Shown piece after piece: positions 1 through 8,971 of a stretch of DNA of 41,436 nt (position 1 is the stretch's first letter; each line of letters opens with the position of its first letter). Made by a program: the position numbers and the translations under genes. The stretch spans positions 1 through 41,436 of the forward strand of contig JAGLQT010000073.1 of NCBI GenBank assembly GCA_023136715.1. The letters run 5' to 3'. The notes below the pieces were generated by a model, which searched no databases, was not told the DNA's origin, and saw only the letters and a list, made by a program, of their open reading frames with translations. The stretch is from Gammaproteobacteria bacterium. GTDB lineage: Bacteria; Pseudomonadota; Gammaproteobacteria; SZUA-229.

Positions 1-456
1 CATATTACTTACCTGTCCGATGATTCGATGCGCGAGAAATTTGGCCGTGAATTACGCGAAGGTAATCTCAGCTTTGGTTTCGATGTGGATTTCCAGGTCG
101 AGAGTTATTTGCGCTATCAGGGCAAGTCCTTTGTAGACCGTTTTGACGCCAACACTTACCTGTTAATGACCAAAGCACTGGATTATTTTGACCCTGCCAG
201 TGAATACAATCACGACCTGGCCGCTACTTTTGCCAAAGCATCAGCAAAATTTATGGTGATCTCATTCACCTCAGACTGGCGTTTCGCACCCGAGCGTTCG
301 CGAGAAATAGTCAAAGCCTTATTAGATGCGGATAAACAGGTCAGTTATGTCGAAATCGAAGCTCACCATGGGCATGATGCCTTTTTGATCCCCATTCCTC
401 ATTACATGAACATTTTTCATAGCTATATGAAGAGCATCCACGAGGCAATTCAATAA
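1..456 (+). CDS. metX: Homoserine O-acyltransferase, C-terminal part (cut by window edge)
   Basis: This is the 3' end of a MetX-family alpha/beta-hydrolase acyltransferase that activates homoserine with an acetyl or succinyl group in methionine synthesis. The frame is open from base 1 and begins HITYLSDDSM, a typical internal MetX stretch, so the ATG at 28 is internal. The catalytic Asp lies in the segment SFTSDWRFAPE and the catalytic His in HHGHDAFL; the nucleophile Ser is outside the window. The stop codon shares one base with the metW start (TAATG), so the two are translationally coupled. Whether acetyl-CoA or succinyl-CoA is used cannot be decided here; metW-linked gammaproteobacterial MetX proteins are often succinyltransferases. 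Confidence 0.93.
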   Translation, partial: HITYLSDDSMREKFGRELREGNLSFGFDVDFQVESYLRYQGKSFVDRFDANTYLLMTKALDYFDPASEYNHDLAATFAKASAKFMVISFTSDWRFAPERSREIVKALLDADKQVSYVEIEAHHGHDAFLIPIPHYMNIFHSYMKSIHEAIQ

Positions 457-1058
457 TGCGTGCCGATCTTGCCATTATCGCCGAATGGATCAAACCCGAA
501 TCCTCCATACTCGACTTGGGGTGTGGTGACGGTACCCTGCTCAAATACCTGCGTAACGAGCAGCGGGTGCGTGGTATCGGTCTTGAAATTGATGAACACA
601 ATATAGAAAGCTGTCTCGGGAACAATTTAAATATTATTCAGTCTGATTTGAATAATGGTTTACAGGACTATTTTTCCGACAACAGTTTTGACTACGTCAT
701 CATGAGCCAGACACTACAGGCCACCATACATCCTGAAAAATTAATCGAAGAAATGCTACGCGTGGGTAAAGAAGGCATTGTCACCTTTCCCAATATGGCG
801 CACTGGAAAGGTCGGATGCAACTGGCATTGGGTGGCCATATGCCCGTCACTAAAAGCCTGCCTAATCGCTGGTATGACACACCAAACATTCACCTTTGCA
901 CAGTCAACGACTTTGAGATTTTCTGTCACGAGCACGGCATCAGAATCCTGGAACGCACTTTTGTTGACCATACCCATAGCCGCAGCTCGCTAATGATGAA
1001 ACTCTTCCCCAATCTGTTCAGCGAAATAGCTCTCTATCGTTTCTGCCGCAGCGATTAA
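456..1058 (+). CDS. metW: Methionine biosynthesis protein MetW (SAM-dependent methyltransferase fold)
   Basis: MetW is a 200-residue class I methyltransferase-fold protein that accompanies MetX in many proteobacteria. The glycine-rich SAM-binding motif LDLGCGDGTLL is near residues 20-30, followed by an acidic strand end (GLEIDE) and the family segment FPNMAHWKGR around residue 112. Its length matches the family (about 195-200). It starts within the metX stop codon, so it is co-translated with metX. Its exact biochemical reaction is not settled in the literature I know; the assignment to the family is secure. Confidence 0.95.
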   Translation: MRADLAIIAEWIKPESSILDLGCGDGTLLKYLRNEQRVRGIGLEIDEHNIESCLGNNLNIIQSDLNNGLQDYFSDNSFDYVIMSQTLQATIHPEKLIEEMLRVGKEGIVTFPNMAHWKGRMQLALGGHMPVTKSLPNRWYDTPNIHLCTVNDFEIFCHEHGIRILERTFVDHTHSRSSLMMKLFPNLFSEIALYRFCRSD

Positions 1059-1066
1059 CACTCATG

Positions 1067-1097
1067 TTTATTAATGACTGAAAGCCCTAGATATACT
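1067..1097 (+). promoter_or_regulatory. Candidate promoter for the gsp operon
   Basis: The 102-base gap between metW and gspC holds a good -10 hexamer, TATACT at 1092-1097. The -35 side is weak: TTTATT at 1067-1072 has a long 19-base spacer. The position, about 65 bases before the gspC ATG, suits a start for the type II secretion operon. This is pattern matching only. Confidence 0.3.
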
Positions 1098-1160
1098 GCG
1101 TTAATAGCATCACCCTGCTAAGATTAGCGCCATTATGCAAAACAGCTTAAAACGCACCCT

Positions 1161-2066
1161 ATGAGCCAAACATTCAGCCGGCTACTAAGCCAGACAGAAC
1201 AACTACAACCTTTGCTAAAACACTTACCGGTTGTTATCAATTTTGTGCTGATTATTGCCTGCGCCCAGCTCATGTCTGAACTCATATGGATGCTGCTGGA
1301 TGATTCCAGCACTGAAACCATGGCTGTTACTGCACCGGTAAACTCTGTTACAAACAACAACCGTAGCGACGCAAAACAATCACAACAACAGGCTTTTCGT
1401 AATCTGAGCAGCGCCCACCTATTTGGCATTGCTGAAACAAAAGGAACAGTGGTGAGCGCCGACAACGTGCCTGAAACAAAACTTAACCTGGTTTTGAAGG
1501 GTGTGCTGGCTGCGGGCACATCATCAATAGCCAGCGCCATTATTGCCCGGGGCAGCAACGGCAAAGAAGAAATCTACGGCATCAATGACAAAATTCCGGG
1601 CGGTATAACGCTGAAGGAAATCCATCCAGAACATGTTATTTTAGAACGTCAGGGGCGACTCGAAACTCTACGCATGCTGAAAAGCAAAGGCTCTGATCAA
1701 ACCTCTTCAAGCAACAGGACCCAGTCAACGACATCTGCAATATCAACCGCCTCTTCAAAAAAGTTGAAGAATATTCGCAACGACATAATTAAAGACCCTA
1801 CCTCATTCCGCAAATACGCCTTACCCGTTGTGGTTAGGGAAAATGGCAAACAGATCGGTTATCGCCTACAAGCTCAACAAAATAGCGACTTGCTCACTCA
1901 GGCGGGCATTAAGCCTTCCGACGTGATTACCTCGATCAATGGCATCAAGCTCGATGATATGAAAAACAGTATTGGCGCACTGAACGCACTTCGCTCAGCA
2001 AATAATGTCAACATTACTGTAAAAAGAAACGGCGCCGAAGTGCCGCTTAATATTCAGTTACAATAA
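1161..2066 (+). CDS. gspC: Type II secretion inner-membrane protein GspC
   Basis: GspC links the inner-membrane platform of the type II secretion system to the secretin GspD. The 301-residue protein has a short cytoplasmic N-terminus and one membrane segment near residues 24-42. A low-complexity periplasmic linker follows, then the homology region (LNLVLKGVLAAG onward, about residues 109-170), a Ser/Thr-rich linker, and a C-terminal PDZ domain (about 215-300, with the segment AGIKPSDVITSINGIKL). This is the PDZ type rather than the coiled-coil type. It is the first gene of the cluster and is followed 39 bases later by gspD. The start at 1161 is the only suitable ATG before the membrane segment. 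Confidence 0.93.
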   Translation: MSQTFSRLLSQTEQLQPLLKHLPVVINFVLIIACAQLMSELIWMLLDDSSTETMAVTAPVNSVTNNNRSDAKQSQQQAFRNLSSAHLFGIAETKGTVVSADNVPETKLNLVLKGVLAAGTSSIASAIIARGSNGKEEIYGINDKIPGGITLKEIHPEHVILERQGRLETLRMLKSKGSDQTSSSNRTQSTTSAISTASSKKLKNIRNDIIKDPTSFRKYALPVVVRENGKQIGYRLQAQQNSDLLTQAGIKPSDVITSINGIKLDDMKNSIGALNALRSANNVNITVKRNGAEVPLNIQLQ

Positions 2067-2105
2067 ACACCGCCGGATACACAAAAACGCAACAGGATTT
2101 AATGC

Positions 2106-4160
2106 ATGATCAGTTTGAAAACAAAACCAGCCAGACAACAAAAAACAAGGATCGCCTGTAGTTTTATTTTCCTGCTATTTTTTAGCTTTTCCTCTTTAGC
2201 TAATGAAATCACCTTAAACCTTAAAGATGCCGATATTCGCGCCCTTATCAGCACGGTATCAAAATTCACCGGTAAGAACTTCATTATTGACCCAAGAATC
2301 AAGGCCAAAGTCACCGTAGTCTCAGCCAACACCATGTCGCAGGATGAAGTTTATGAAGTCTTCCTCTCGGTGTTGCAGGTTCATGGCTTTGCCGCTGTCA
2401 CCACCGGTTCGGTGATCAAAATCATTCCCGTGGTCAATGCCAAGCAGGGCACAGTACCGCTTACTATTGGCAACAATAACCCTCTCGGTGATGCCCTGAT
2501 TACAAAAGTAGTACGCATGGATCACGTACCGGCAGCACAACTGGTACCAATCTTAAGACCTCTGGTTCCACAACAGGGGCATCTGGCCGCTTATGCGCCT
2601 ACTAACAGTCTGATCATTACCGATCACTCCGGTAACATTCAGCGTCTGATGAAAATTATTGCTGGCGTTGATCGCCCGGAAAGCGATGAACTGGAAGTCA
2701 TCCAGCTCAAACACGCATCAGCCAAGGAACTTGTGAGAATTGTTAACTCTCTATACCAAAAGACCGGTGGTGCTAAAAACGAAGCCAAGAAAATTAATAT
2801 GGCCGCTGATGAACGAACCAACAGCATTCTAATGACCGGTGAACCCAGCGCCCGACTAAAGGCACGCACCACCATTTTGCAACTGGATACCCCCCTGGAA
2901 GATGGCGGCAACACCCACGTCATCTATCTCAAATATGCCAATGCAGAAAACCTGGTCAAGATTCTCACCGGCATCCAGAGCTCGGTAGCCAAGCCATCGA
3001 GCGTGAGAGGGCCTGCAGCCAAAACCGCAGCGGCCAGATCCACATCCAGTGCCTTTTCCCAGAAAGCCGATATTCAGGCTGATGATGACACTAATGCACT
3101 GATTATCACTGCTGACCCGAATACCCTGAAAAGCCTGAAATCGGTCATCCGACAGCTGGATATTCGTCGTGCGCAGGTACTGATCGAAGCCATTATTGCT
3201 GAAATTACCGCTGGTAAGAGCCGTGAAGTAGGTGTAGGCATGGCTGTTGATGGTTCGGAATCCTCCAGTGATAATGTGCCCTTTACTCTGAGCAATTTTG
3301 GTGGTCTGGGCGGTATTCTCGCGGCGGCAGGCGGCAATACCACTGATCTTAGCACCATACTGACACCGGCACTCACACTAGGTGTTGCAGGCACTAATAG
3401 CTCAGGCGTGCGTTATGCACTGTTATTACGAGCACTGGCCACCAATGATGCCAGTAATATCCTGTCTACGCCCAGTATTGTCACGCTGGACAATGAGGAA
3501 GCTGAAATTATTGTCGGTCAAAATGTACCCTTCGTTACCGGTTCGTTCACCAATGCGGGCAGCAGTGATCCCAGCAATCCTTTCCAGACAATCGAACGAC
3601 AGGACGTAGGCCTCACCCTGAAAGTAACACCTCAGGTTAATGAAGGCGATACCATCAAACTTGACCTGGAACAGAAAACGGATAGCGTCATCCCGGGCAC
3701 CGAAGTCACCGGTATTACTACGCGCAAACGCTCGATCAAAACCAGCGTGCTGGTGGATGATGGCGGTATTCTGGTACTCGGTGGTCTGATGGAGGAAACC
3801 ATGAGCGAAGGCGAGAGCAAAGTTCCTTTACTGGGAGACATTCCATTACTGGGCGCCCTGTTCAGATCTACCACATCTAACAAGAGCAAACAAAACCTGA
3901 TGGTCTTCCTGCGACCCAGCATTCTGCGTGACGATACCGACGCTGCCTACATTACCAACGAAAAATACAATTTCCTACGTAGCCAGCAACTACAATTTGA
4001 AGATGAACCCCTGGAGCAACTGGACGATTCAACACCGACACTCGATCCCTTGACTCCAAAAACACTGGATAAAGCACAGGTCAAAAACAAAAAGAAGGAA
4101 GTAATTGAAAACGGAAACGACCTGGATGACGATTGGGATGACAATGACGAATACATCTGA
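2106..4160 (+). CDS. gspD: Type II secretion outer-membrane secretin GspD
   Basis: GspD forms the multimeric outer-membrane channel through which folded exoproteins leave. The protein has 684 residues. A signal peptide ends about at residue 32 (SSLA before NEITLNL). The N0 domain follows (LKDADIRALISTVSKFTGKN), then three repeated N1-N3 KH-like domains. The secretin core covers about residues 340-610 and carries the hallmark segment VPLLGDIPLLGALFRST. The last 60 residues are acidic and Lys-rich and resemble the S-domain that binds a pilotin, although no pilotin gene is visible nearby. The 3' end overlaps the start of gspE, as expected in an operon. Confidence 0.96.
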   Translation: MISLKTKPARQQKTRIACSFIFLLFFSFSSLANEITLNLKDADIRALISTVSKFTGKNFIIDPRIKAKVTVVSANTMSQDEVYEVFLSVLQVHGFAAVTTGSVIKIIPVVNAKQGTVPLTIGNNNPLGDALITKVVRMDHVPAAQLVPILRPLVPQQGHLAAYAPTNSLIITDHSGNIQRLMKIIAGVDRPESDELEVIQLKHASAKELVRIVNSLYQKTGGAKNEAKKINMAADERTNSILMTGEPSARLKARTTILQLDTPLEDGGNTHVIYLKYANAENLVKILTGIQSSVAKPSSVRGPAAKTAAARSTSSAFSQKADIQADDDTNALIITADPNTLKSLKSVIRQLDIRRAQVLIEAIIAEITAGKSREVGVGMAVDGSESSSDNVPFTLSNFGGLGGILAAAGGNTTDLSTILTPALTLGVAGTNSSGVRYALLLRALATNDASNILSTPSIVTLDNEEAEIIVGQNVPFVTGSFTNAGSSDPSNPFQTIERQDVGLTLKVTPQVNEGDTIKLDLEQKTDSVIPGTEVTGITTRKRSIKTSVLVDDGGILVLGGLMEETMSEGESKVPLLGDIPLLGALFRSTTSNKSKQNLMVFLRPSILRDDTDAAYITNEKYNFLRSQQLQFEDEPLEQLDDSTPTLDPLTPKTLDKAQVKNKKKEVIENGNDLDDDWDDNDEYI

Positions 4161-5655
4161 GGCCATTGAATCTTCCAATGAGATTCTGACATCACAAAGG
4201 CTACCTTATGCCTTTGCCAAGCGTCATGGCGTACTGATCGGTCAGATAGCAAGTGACCACATTCAGATTTTACACCGCGAAGATTTCAGCCCGCTGATTC
4301 TGGCTGAAGTAAAACGCGCGACGGGGCGTAAACTCGACCTCGCCCCTGCTTCCGACGAACAATTTGCAGCTCTACTTGCACAGACTTATGAACAGGGCAG
4401 CGACCAGGCCATGGCCATGATGGAAGGCGTCGGTGACGAACTCAATCTCGATGAACTCGCCGGCTCACTAGAACCCGAAGACTTGATGGAAGCGGATGAT
4501 GATGCCCCCATTATTCGTCTGATCAACGCCTTACTCACCGAAGCCATCAAGGTCGATGCCTCGGATATTCATATCGAACCTTTTGAGACCCGGATGCGCG
4601 TGCGTTTTCGTGTCGACGGCATGCTACGCGAAATCTTAGAACCACCGAGCAATATCGCTCCACTGGTGATTTCGCGTATTAAAGTTATGGCCAAAATGGA
4701 TATTGCTGAAAAACGTCTGCCACAGGATGGTCGTATTTCATTGCGAGTCGCAGGCCGATCCGTCGATGTGCGCGTCTCCACTCTACCGTCAGGACACGGT
4801 GAACGCGTAGTGATGCGCCTGCTCGATAAACAGGCTGGACGACTGGATTTGGAACAACTCGGCATGTCCGATACGGCGAGCGACGAACTCAGCAAACTGC
4901 TGCATAAACCACACGGCATTATTCTGGTCACCGGCCCCACCGGTTCGGGCAAAACCACCACGCTTTATGCCGGACTGTCACGGCTCAATGTTACATCCCG
5001 AAATATCCTGACGGTGGAAGACCCAATTGAGTATTACCTCGATGGCATTGGGCAAACTCAGGTCAACACCAAAGTAGATATGAGCTTTGCACGCGGCCTG
5101 CGCTCTATACTCCGTCAAGATCCAGATGTAGTGATGATCGGTGAGATTCGTGACCTCGAAACCGCCTCGATAGCAGTACAGGCCAGTTTGACCGGCCATC
5201 TGGTGCTATCCACGCTACATACCAACACCGCCATCGGTGCCATTACCCGATTACGCGATATGGGTGTTGAGCCCTTTTTGCTCGCTTCCAGCCTGGTTGG
5301 TGTTCTGGCTCAACGCCTGGTACGCAACCTGTGCCCCGACTGTAAAAAACCACATACTGCAACTAACAGTGAACGCGAATGGCTGGGCATGGAATCAGAG
5401 GATGACACCAATATTTATACCGCCGATGGTTGTGAAACTTGCAACTATCAGGGTTATGTTGGCCGCAGCGGTTTATACGAACTAGTACCAATCGATGAAA
5501 CCCTGCTAGATATGATTCACGATGGCTCCAGTGAACACGAGATGGAGCAATATGCCCGAACAAAGTCACCCAGCTTGCGACAAGATGGCAGACGCATGAT
5601 TCTAAAAGGCATCACATCTCTTGAAGAAGTCATTCGCGTTAGTCGCGAAGACTAA
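4138..5655 (+). CDS. gspE: Type II secretion ATPase GspE
   Basis: GspE is the cytoplasmic hexameric ATPase that drives pseudopilus assembly. About 505 residues. The N1E region starts at LPYAFAKRHGVL. The Walker A motif GPTGSGKTTT lies near residue 266, the Asp and His boxes follow, and Walker B reads DPDVVMIGEIRD. A tetracysteine zinc site (CPDC and CETC, about 45 residues apart) is present as in most GspE proteins. The start is uncertain. The frame is open from a TTG at 4105, and ATGs occur at 4126, 4138 and 4144. The closely spaced 4138/4144 pair inside the end of gspD fits the family length best. No strong ribosome site separates the candidates, so translational coupling to gspD is likely. 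Confidence 0.95.
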   Translation: MTMTNTSEAIESSNEILTSQRLPYAFAKRHGVLIGQIASDHIQILHREDFSPLILAEVKRATGRKLDLAPASDEQFAALLAQTYEQGSDQAMAMMEGVGDELNLDELAGSLEPEDLMEADDDAPIIRLINALLTEAIKVDASDIHIEPFETRMRVRFRVDGMLREILEPPSNIAPLVISRIKVMAKMDIAEKRLPQDGRISLRVAGRSVDVRVSTLPSGHGERVVMRLLDKQAGRLDLEQLGMSDTASDELSKLLHKPHGIILVTGPTGSGKTTTLYAGLSRLNVTSRNILTVEDPIEYYLDGIGQTQVNTKVDMSFARGLRSILRQDPDVVMIGEIRDLETASIAVQASLTGHLVLSTLHTNTAIGAITRLRDMGVEPFLLASSLVGVLAQRLVRNLCPDCKKPHTATNSEREWLGMESEDDTNIYTADGCETCNYQGYVGRSGLYELVPIDETLLDMIHDGSSEHEMEQYARTKSPSLRQDGRRMILKGITSLEEVIRVSRED

Positions 5656-5662
5656 GTAGATT

Positions 5663-6898
5663 ATGGCTGCTTTCGAATACATTGCCCTGAACGAAAAAGG
5701 CAAGGAAACAAAAGGTGTCATCGAAGCCGATACCGCCAAACAGGTACGCCAGATTCTACGCGACAAAGGTCTGACTCCCTTACAAATAGATAGCACCAAA
5801 GCAGCTAAGAAAAAACCGGGAAAACCCTCATCTTCTTTTGAGCGCTCAAAATTTTTTCAGCGTGGCATCAACTCAACCGAATTATGTTTAATTACACGAC
5901 AACTGGCTACCCTGGTGCAAGCGGCTTTACCTCTAGAAGAATCTTTGGCCGCAGTGGCTAATCAATCTGAAAAGCCGCGCATCCAAAGTATGCTGTACGC
6001 CATTCGTTCAAAGGTGATGGAAGGCCATACGCTGGCAGCGGGCCTGGCAGAATACCCAAAAGTGTTCAATCAGCTTTTTTGCGCCACCATTGATGCAGGT
6101 GAAAAATCCGGCCATCTTGATACCGTACTTGAACGACTGGCCGACTATACTGAAAATCGACAAGAACTACAGAGCAAAGTCAGTCAGGCTATGATCTACC
6201 CTTCCTTTCTAACTGGCTTTGCAATTCTAATCGTCGGATTCCTTATGGCCTATGTAGTGCCACAGGTGGTGGCGGTTTTTGATGATATTGGAGAGGATCT
6301 ACCCGGCCTGACTCTGTCCCTGATCAGCATCAGTGATTTTGTCGTCAACTATGGCATCTACGTATTTTTTATCTTTATCGCCACTGTCATTGGTCTGAAA
6401 ATTTTACTTCGACAACCCGTGCATCAGGAACGCTATCACCGTTTATTATTAAAACTACCGCTGATACAAAAACTGGTGCGCGGTTTAAACACCGCACTGT
6501 TTACACGCACCTTCAGTATTCTGTCGGGCAGTGGTGTAACCGCACTGGAATCCATGAAAATTTCGGCGCAAGTGGTCGTTAACCTGCCATTACGCAATGC
6601 TATTCTGGAAGCCACCGACCGGGTACGAGAAGGCAGCGGTATCAGCAAAGCACTGGAAAACAGTAAATTATTCCCGCCCATTACCCTGCAACTTATCGCC
6701 AGCGGTGAAAACAGCGGCAAGCTCGAAGAAATGCTGAGCCGCGCCTCCAATCAACTGGAACGTGAACAGGTGACACTGATTGCATTCATCGTCGGCATAA
6801 TGGAACCCATTATTATCAGCATCATGGGATTGATGGTTTTATTAATCGTGCTCGGTATCCTGCTGCCCATTTTTGACCTTAACCAGCTGGTCAAATAA
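5663..6898 (+). CDS. gspF: Type II secretion inner-membrane platform protein GspF
   Basis: GspF is the polytopic platform protein that interacts with GspE and GspL. The 411-residue protein opens with the typical AAFEYIALNEKGKETKGVIEA segment and has two homologous cytoplasmic helical domains, each followed by hydrophobic segments (about 175-195, 225-245 and 380-405). The motif GEKSGHLDTVLERLADY and its repeat GENSGKLEEMLSRAS are the family signatures. It starts 7 bases after gspE. Its last 57 bases overlap the 3' end of the oppositely oriented rrtA gene, which is unusual within a gsp operon. Confidence 0.96.
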   Translation: MAAFEYIALNEKGKETKGVIEADTAKQVRQILRDKGLTPLQIDSTKAAKKKPGKPSSSFERSKFFQRGINSTELCLITRQLATLVQAALPLEESLAAVANQSEKPRIQSMLYAIRSKVMEGHTLAAGLAEYPKVFNQLFCATIDAGEKSGHLDTVLERLADYTENRQELQSKVSQAMIYPSFLTGFAILIVGFLMAYVVPQVVAVFDDIGEDLPGLTLSLISISDFVVNYGIYVFFIFIATVIGLKILLRQPVHQERYHRLLLKLPLIQKLVRGLNTALFTRTFSILSGSGVTALESMKISAQVVVNLPLRNAILEATDRVREGSGISKALENSKLFPPITLQLIASGENSGKLEEMLSRASNQLEREQVTLIAFIVGIMEPIIISIMGLMVLLIVLGILLPIFDLNQLVK

Positions 6899-7474
6899 GC
6901 TCAACAATACCGCTGCCAGACCGCCGCCTATGGCACCATACAAATGCGCATCGGTGACGACTCGACCCGCAGTCAGTTCTTCTGACCCCGGCACTGCACC
7001 GTACACCACTTCCCAAATCAGCTTGCCGATCAGGATAAACAACAGCGCATAACCACTGGCAGGATAAACGCGTATTTCACGCAAACCTCCATAAATAAAC
7101 AGACCATGCAGCACACCAGACAAACCCACATAAGTACTCACATCAGGATTAAACCAGTACAGACCAACACCGACAAAAACAGCAGAAACCAAAATCACAA
7201 ACAACCAGTGAAACACACTGCCATAGCTACTGAAAAAAAAGGCCACGATTGTTAGACCTGCTATATTCAACCCCCAATGCGCCCAGTTTAAATGCACAAT
7301 ATTGCCGCTCAATAATAACCAGTAATGCCCGTTATCGATCAGCGCCTGGTCATAACGCCAGTTAGGCACCTGACCACTGGCCTGCAAATAAGCACTCAAC
7401 AATAAAATAAACAACCACAAAGCATGATTCCACTGCATAGAAATACGGTTTTTGATAGGCAGCTCAAGGTGCAT
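6842..7474 (-). CDS. rrtA: Rhombosortase (rhomboid-family intramembrane serine protease)
   Basis: A 210-residue membrane protein of the rhomboid fold. The catalytic Ser lies in GLSGVLHG (Ser119) and the catalytic His in DAHLYGA (His177). The HLNWAHWGLN segment (residues 61-70) is the conserved His/Asn region. About six hydrophobic segments are visible. The GxSGVLHG plus DAHLxGA pair and the short length match rhombosortase, the enzyme that cleaves the C-terminal GlyGly-CTERM tail of proteins exported by type II secretion. It lies antisense between gspF and gspG: its 3' end overlaps gspF by 57 bases, and its 5' end faces gspG. An internal ATG (Met13) could also serve as start, as neither has a strong ribosome site. 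No GlyGly-CTERM substrate is encoded in this window. Confidence 0.85.
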   Translation of the reverse strand: MHLELPIKNRISMQWNHALWLFILLLSAYLQASGQVPNWRYDQALIDNGHYWLLLSGNIVHLNWAHWGLNIAGLTIVAFFFSSYGSVFHWLFVILVSAVFVGVGLYWFNPDVSTYVGLSGVLHGLFIYGGLREIRVYPASGYALLFILIGKLIWEVVYGAVPGSEELTAGRVVTDAHLYGAIGGGLAAVLLSLFDQLVKVKNGQQDTEHD

Positions 7475-7501
7475 TTGGTACTATTCCCAAAACAATATAT
7501 T

Positions 7502-7522
7502 AATTAGTGAATTTTACTAATT
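7502..7522. promoter_or_regulatory. Inverted repeat in the rrtA/gspG divergent region
   Basis: A perfect 7-base inverted repeat (AATTAGT at 7502-7508 and ACTAATT at 7516-7522, 7-base spacer) sits in the 106 bases between the divergent rrtA and gspG starts. Placement fits an operator for one or both genes. No cognate regulator can be named, and the AT-rich setting makes chance possible. Confidence 0.3.
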
Positions 7523-7580
7523 TGGCGCACTCTAACTCGTTGCGTCATAAGTGGCAAAATAATATTAAGGAGCAGAAAAC

Positions 7581-8021
7581 TTGAAATCACAAATCAATAC
7601 CATGAAAACACATCAAAGGGGCTTCACCCTGATTGAACTCATGGTTGTTATCGTTATCCTCGGCATTCTCGCCGGTGTCGTCGTCCCCAGAATTATGGAT
7701 AATCCGGACAAAGCACGTGTCGCCAAAGCCAAACACGATATCACGGCACTGGAAAGTGCACTGGATGTTTATCGACTGGACAATTTTGTTTACCCAAGCA
7801 CCGATCAGGGACTGGAAGCATTAGTCACTCAGCCTGGCGAAGCACCAAACTGGAAGTCTGGTGGTTACATCAAAAAACTGAAGAAAGACCCCTGGGGTAA
7901 TGACTACCTCTACCTCAGTCCCGGTCAGCACGGTGAGTTAGATATTTACTCACTGGGTGCCGATGGCGCTCCCGGCGGCGAAGGCGTATTTGCCGATATC
8001 GGTTCATGGGACATTGAATAA
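7581..8021 (+). CDS. gspG: Major type II pseudopilin GspG
   Basis: GspG is the main subunit of the type II pseudopilus. The 146-residue precursor has a short leader ending in Gly14, before the mature FTLIELMVVIVILGILAG helix with Glu at +5. The C-terminal part holds the calcium-site region (DPWGNDYLYLSPG and SLGADGAPGGEG). I chose the TTG at 7581 because AAGGAG at 7567-7572 lies at ideal distance (8 bases); the next ATG at 7602 is too far from it. The leader then reads MKSQINTMKTHQRG. Because rrtA interrupts the operon, gspG and the following genes probably have their own promoter or rely on read-through. Confidence 0.96.
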   Translation: MKSQINTMKTHQRGFTLIELMVVIVILGILAGVVVPRIMDNPDKARVAKAKHDITALESALDVYRLDNFVYPSTDQGLEALVTQPGEAPNWKSGGYIKKLKKDPWGNDYLYLSPGQHGELDIYSLGADGAPGGEGVFADIGSWDIE

Positions 8022-8598
8022 AACAAAGTTTAATACCCGTTTTAAGCTTCCAGGTTTTAGCAGAGTAGATGGATTTACTCTGCTCGAACTGATGATTGTT
8101 ATCGTCATTGTCGCAATTCTTTTTTCTTTTGCCACACTCACCATCCGCGGTAGCTCCCCCGAAGACCTGATCAAGGAAGAAGCCCATCGACTGCACCGTT
8201 TAATCCAGCTGGCGCTTGAAGAAGCCGTGCTAAAAAATACTGAATACGGGCTTGAGTTCAAATCAAACAGCTACCGCTTTCTAACTTACACCGGCGACCA
8301 ATGGCAGGCCATCAGTAGCGACAAACTGTTGCGTGAACGAGAGCTCCCCGAAGATATGGAAATCGAACTCGCCATTGAACAGACTGACATCATCATCGGC
8401 GATACTGCTGAAACCATTGATCAAGACAGCGACGAAGAAGATGAAGAAAAAAAAGCCAAGCCCCAGGTTTTCCTGCTTTCCAGTGAAGAAATTACCCCCG
8501 AATTCTCAGCCCGTTTTTCACTCCACGGCATAGAAACCAGCTACATTGTCACGGGCACTATCGATGGCAAAAACGAGGTCAAAGCCAGTGACTTTTAG
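8014..8598 (+). CDS. gspH: Type II minor pseudopilin GspH
   Basis: GspH is a minor pseudopilin of the pseudopilus tip. The mature protein starts after Gly20 with FTLLELMIVIVIVAILFSF. The start is not certain. The frame is open back to an ATG at 7957 deep inside gspG, but a TTG at 8014 overlapping the gspG stop gives a normal short basic leader and is preferred; no clear ribosome site is seen. From 8014 the product has 194 residues. A strongly acidic run (DQDSDEEDEEKK) lies in the C-terminal part, probably a surface loop. The 3' end overlaps gspI. Confidence 0.88.
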   Translation: MNKTKFNTRFKLPGFSRVDGFTLLELMIVIVIVAILFSFATLTIRGSSPEDLIKEEAHRLHRLIQLALEEAVLKNTEYGLEFKSNSYRFLTYTGDQWQAISSDKLLRERELPEDMEIELAIEQTDIIIGDTAETIDQDSDEEDEEKKAKPQVFLLSSEEITPEFSARFSLHGIETSYIVTGTIDGKNEVKASDF

Positions 8599-8971
8599 AC
8601 ACGGGCACAAATCTTTTAATCGGGGCTTCACACTGATCGAAGTGCTAATCGCGCTCACCATTATCGCCATCTCTCTGGGCGCCATCATGAGTGCATCGGG
8701 TAATCAGGCACATCAAACCACTTATCTAAAACAAAAAACACTGGCACACTGGGTGGCTATGAATGAGATGACACAACTGCAACTGAATGAAGAATGGCCT
8801 TCCATCGGTGAAAAAAAAGGTAGCTCGGAGATGGTTAATACCGAATGGTTCTGGCTGCGAACTACCAAAGAAACACAGGATGAAGATGCTCGTCAGGTCG
8901 AGTTCCAGATATTTTTAGATAAAGACAGAAGCAATGGCCTGACCCGACTCATCGGTTATGTGAACAGATAA
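8588..8971 (+). CDS. gspI: Type II minor pseudopilin GspI
   Basis: GspI is the minor pseudopilin that nucleates the tip complex with GspJ and GspK. The product has 127 residues, a basic leader ending in Gly13 and the mature helix FTLIEVLIALTIIAISLGA. I chose a GTG at 8588 that overlaps the end of gspH by 11 bases, because GAGG at 8575-8578 is placed correctly upstream. In-frame alternatives are a TTG at 8546 and an ATG at 8564, which would give a longer leader. The stop codon abuts the gspJ ATG. Confidence 0.9.
   Translation: MTFRHGHKSFNRGFTLIEVLIALTIIAISLGAIMSASGNQAHQTTYLKQKTLAHWVAMNEMTQLQLNEEWPSIGEKKGSSEMVNTEWFWLRTTKETQDEDARQVEFQIFLDKDRSNGLTRLIGYVNR

Noticed and set aside
1133..1564. 143-codon minus-strand open frame over gspC
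   Set aside because: Antisense to gspC, low-complexity sequence without any family features.
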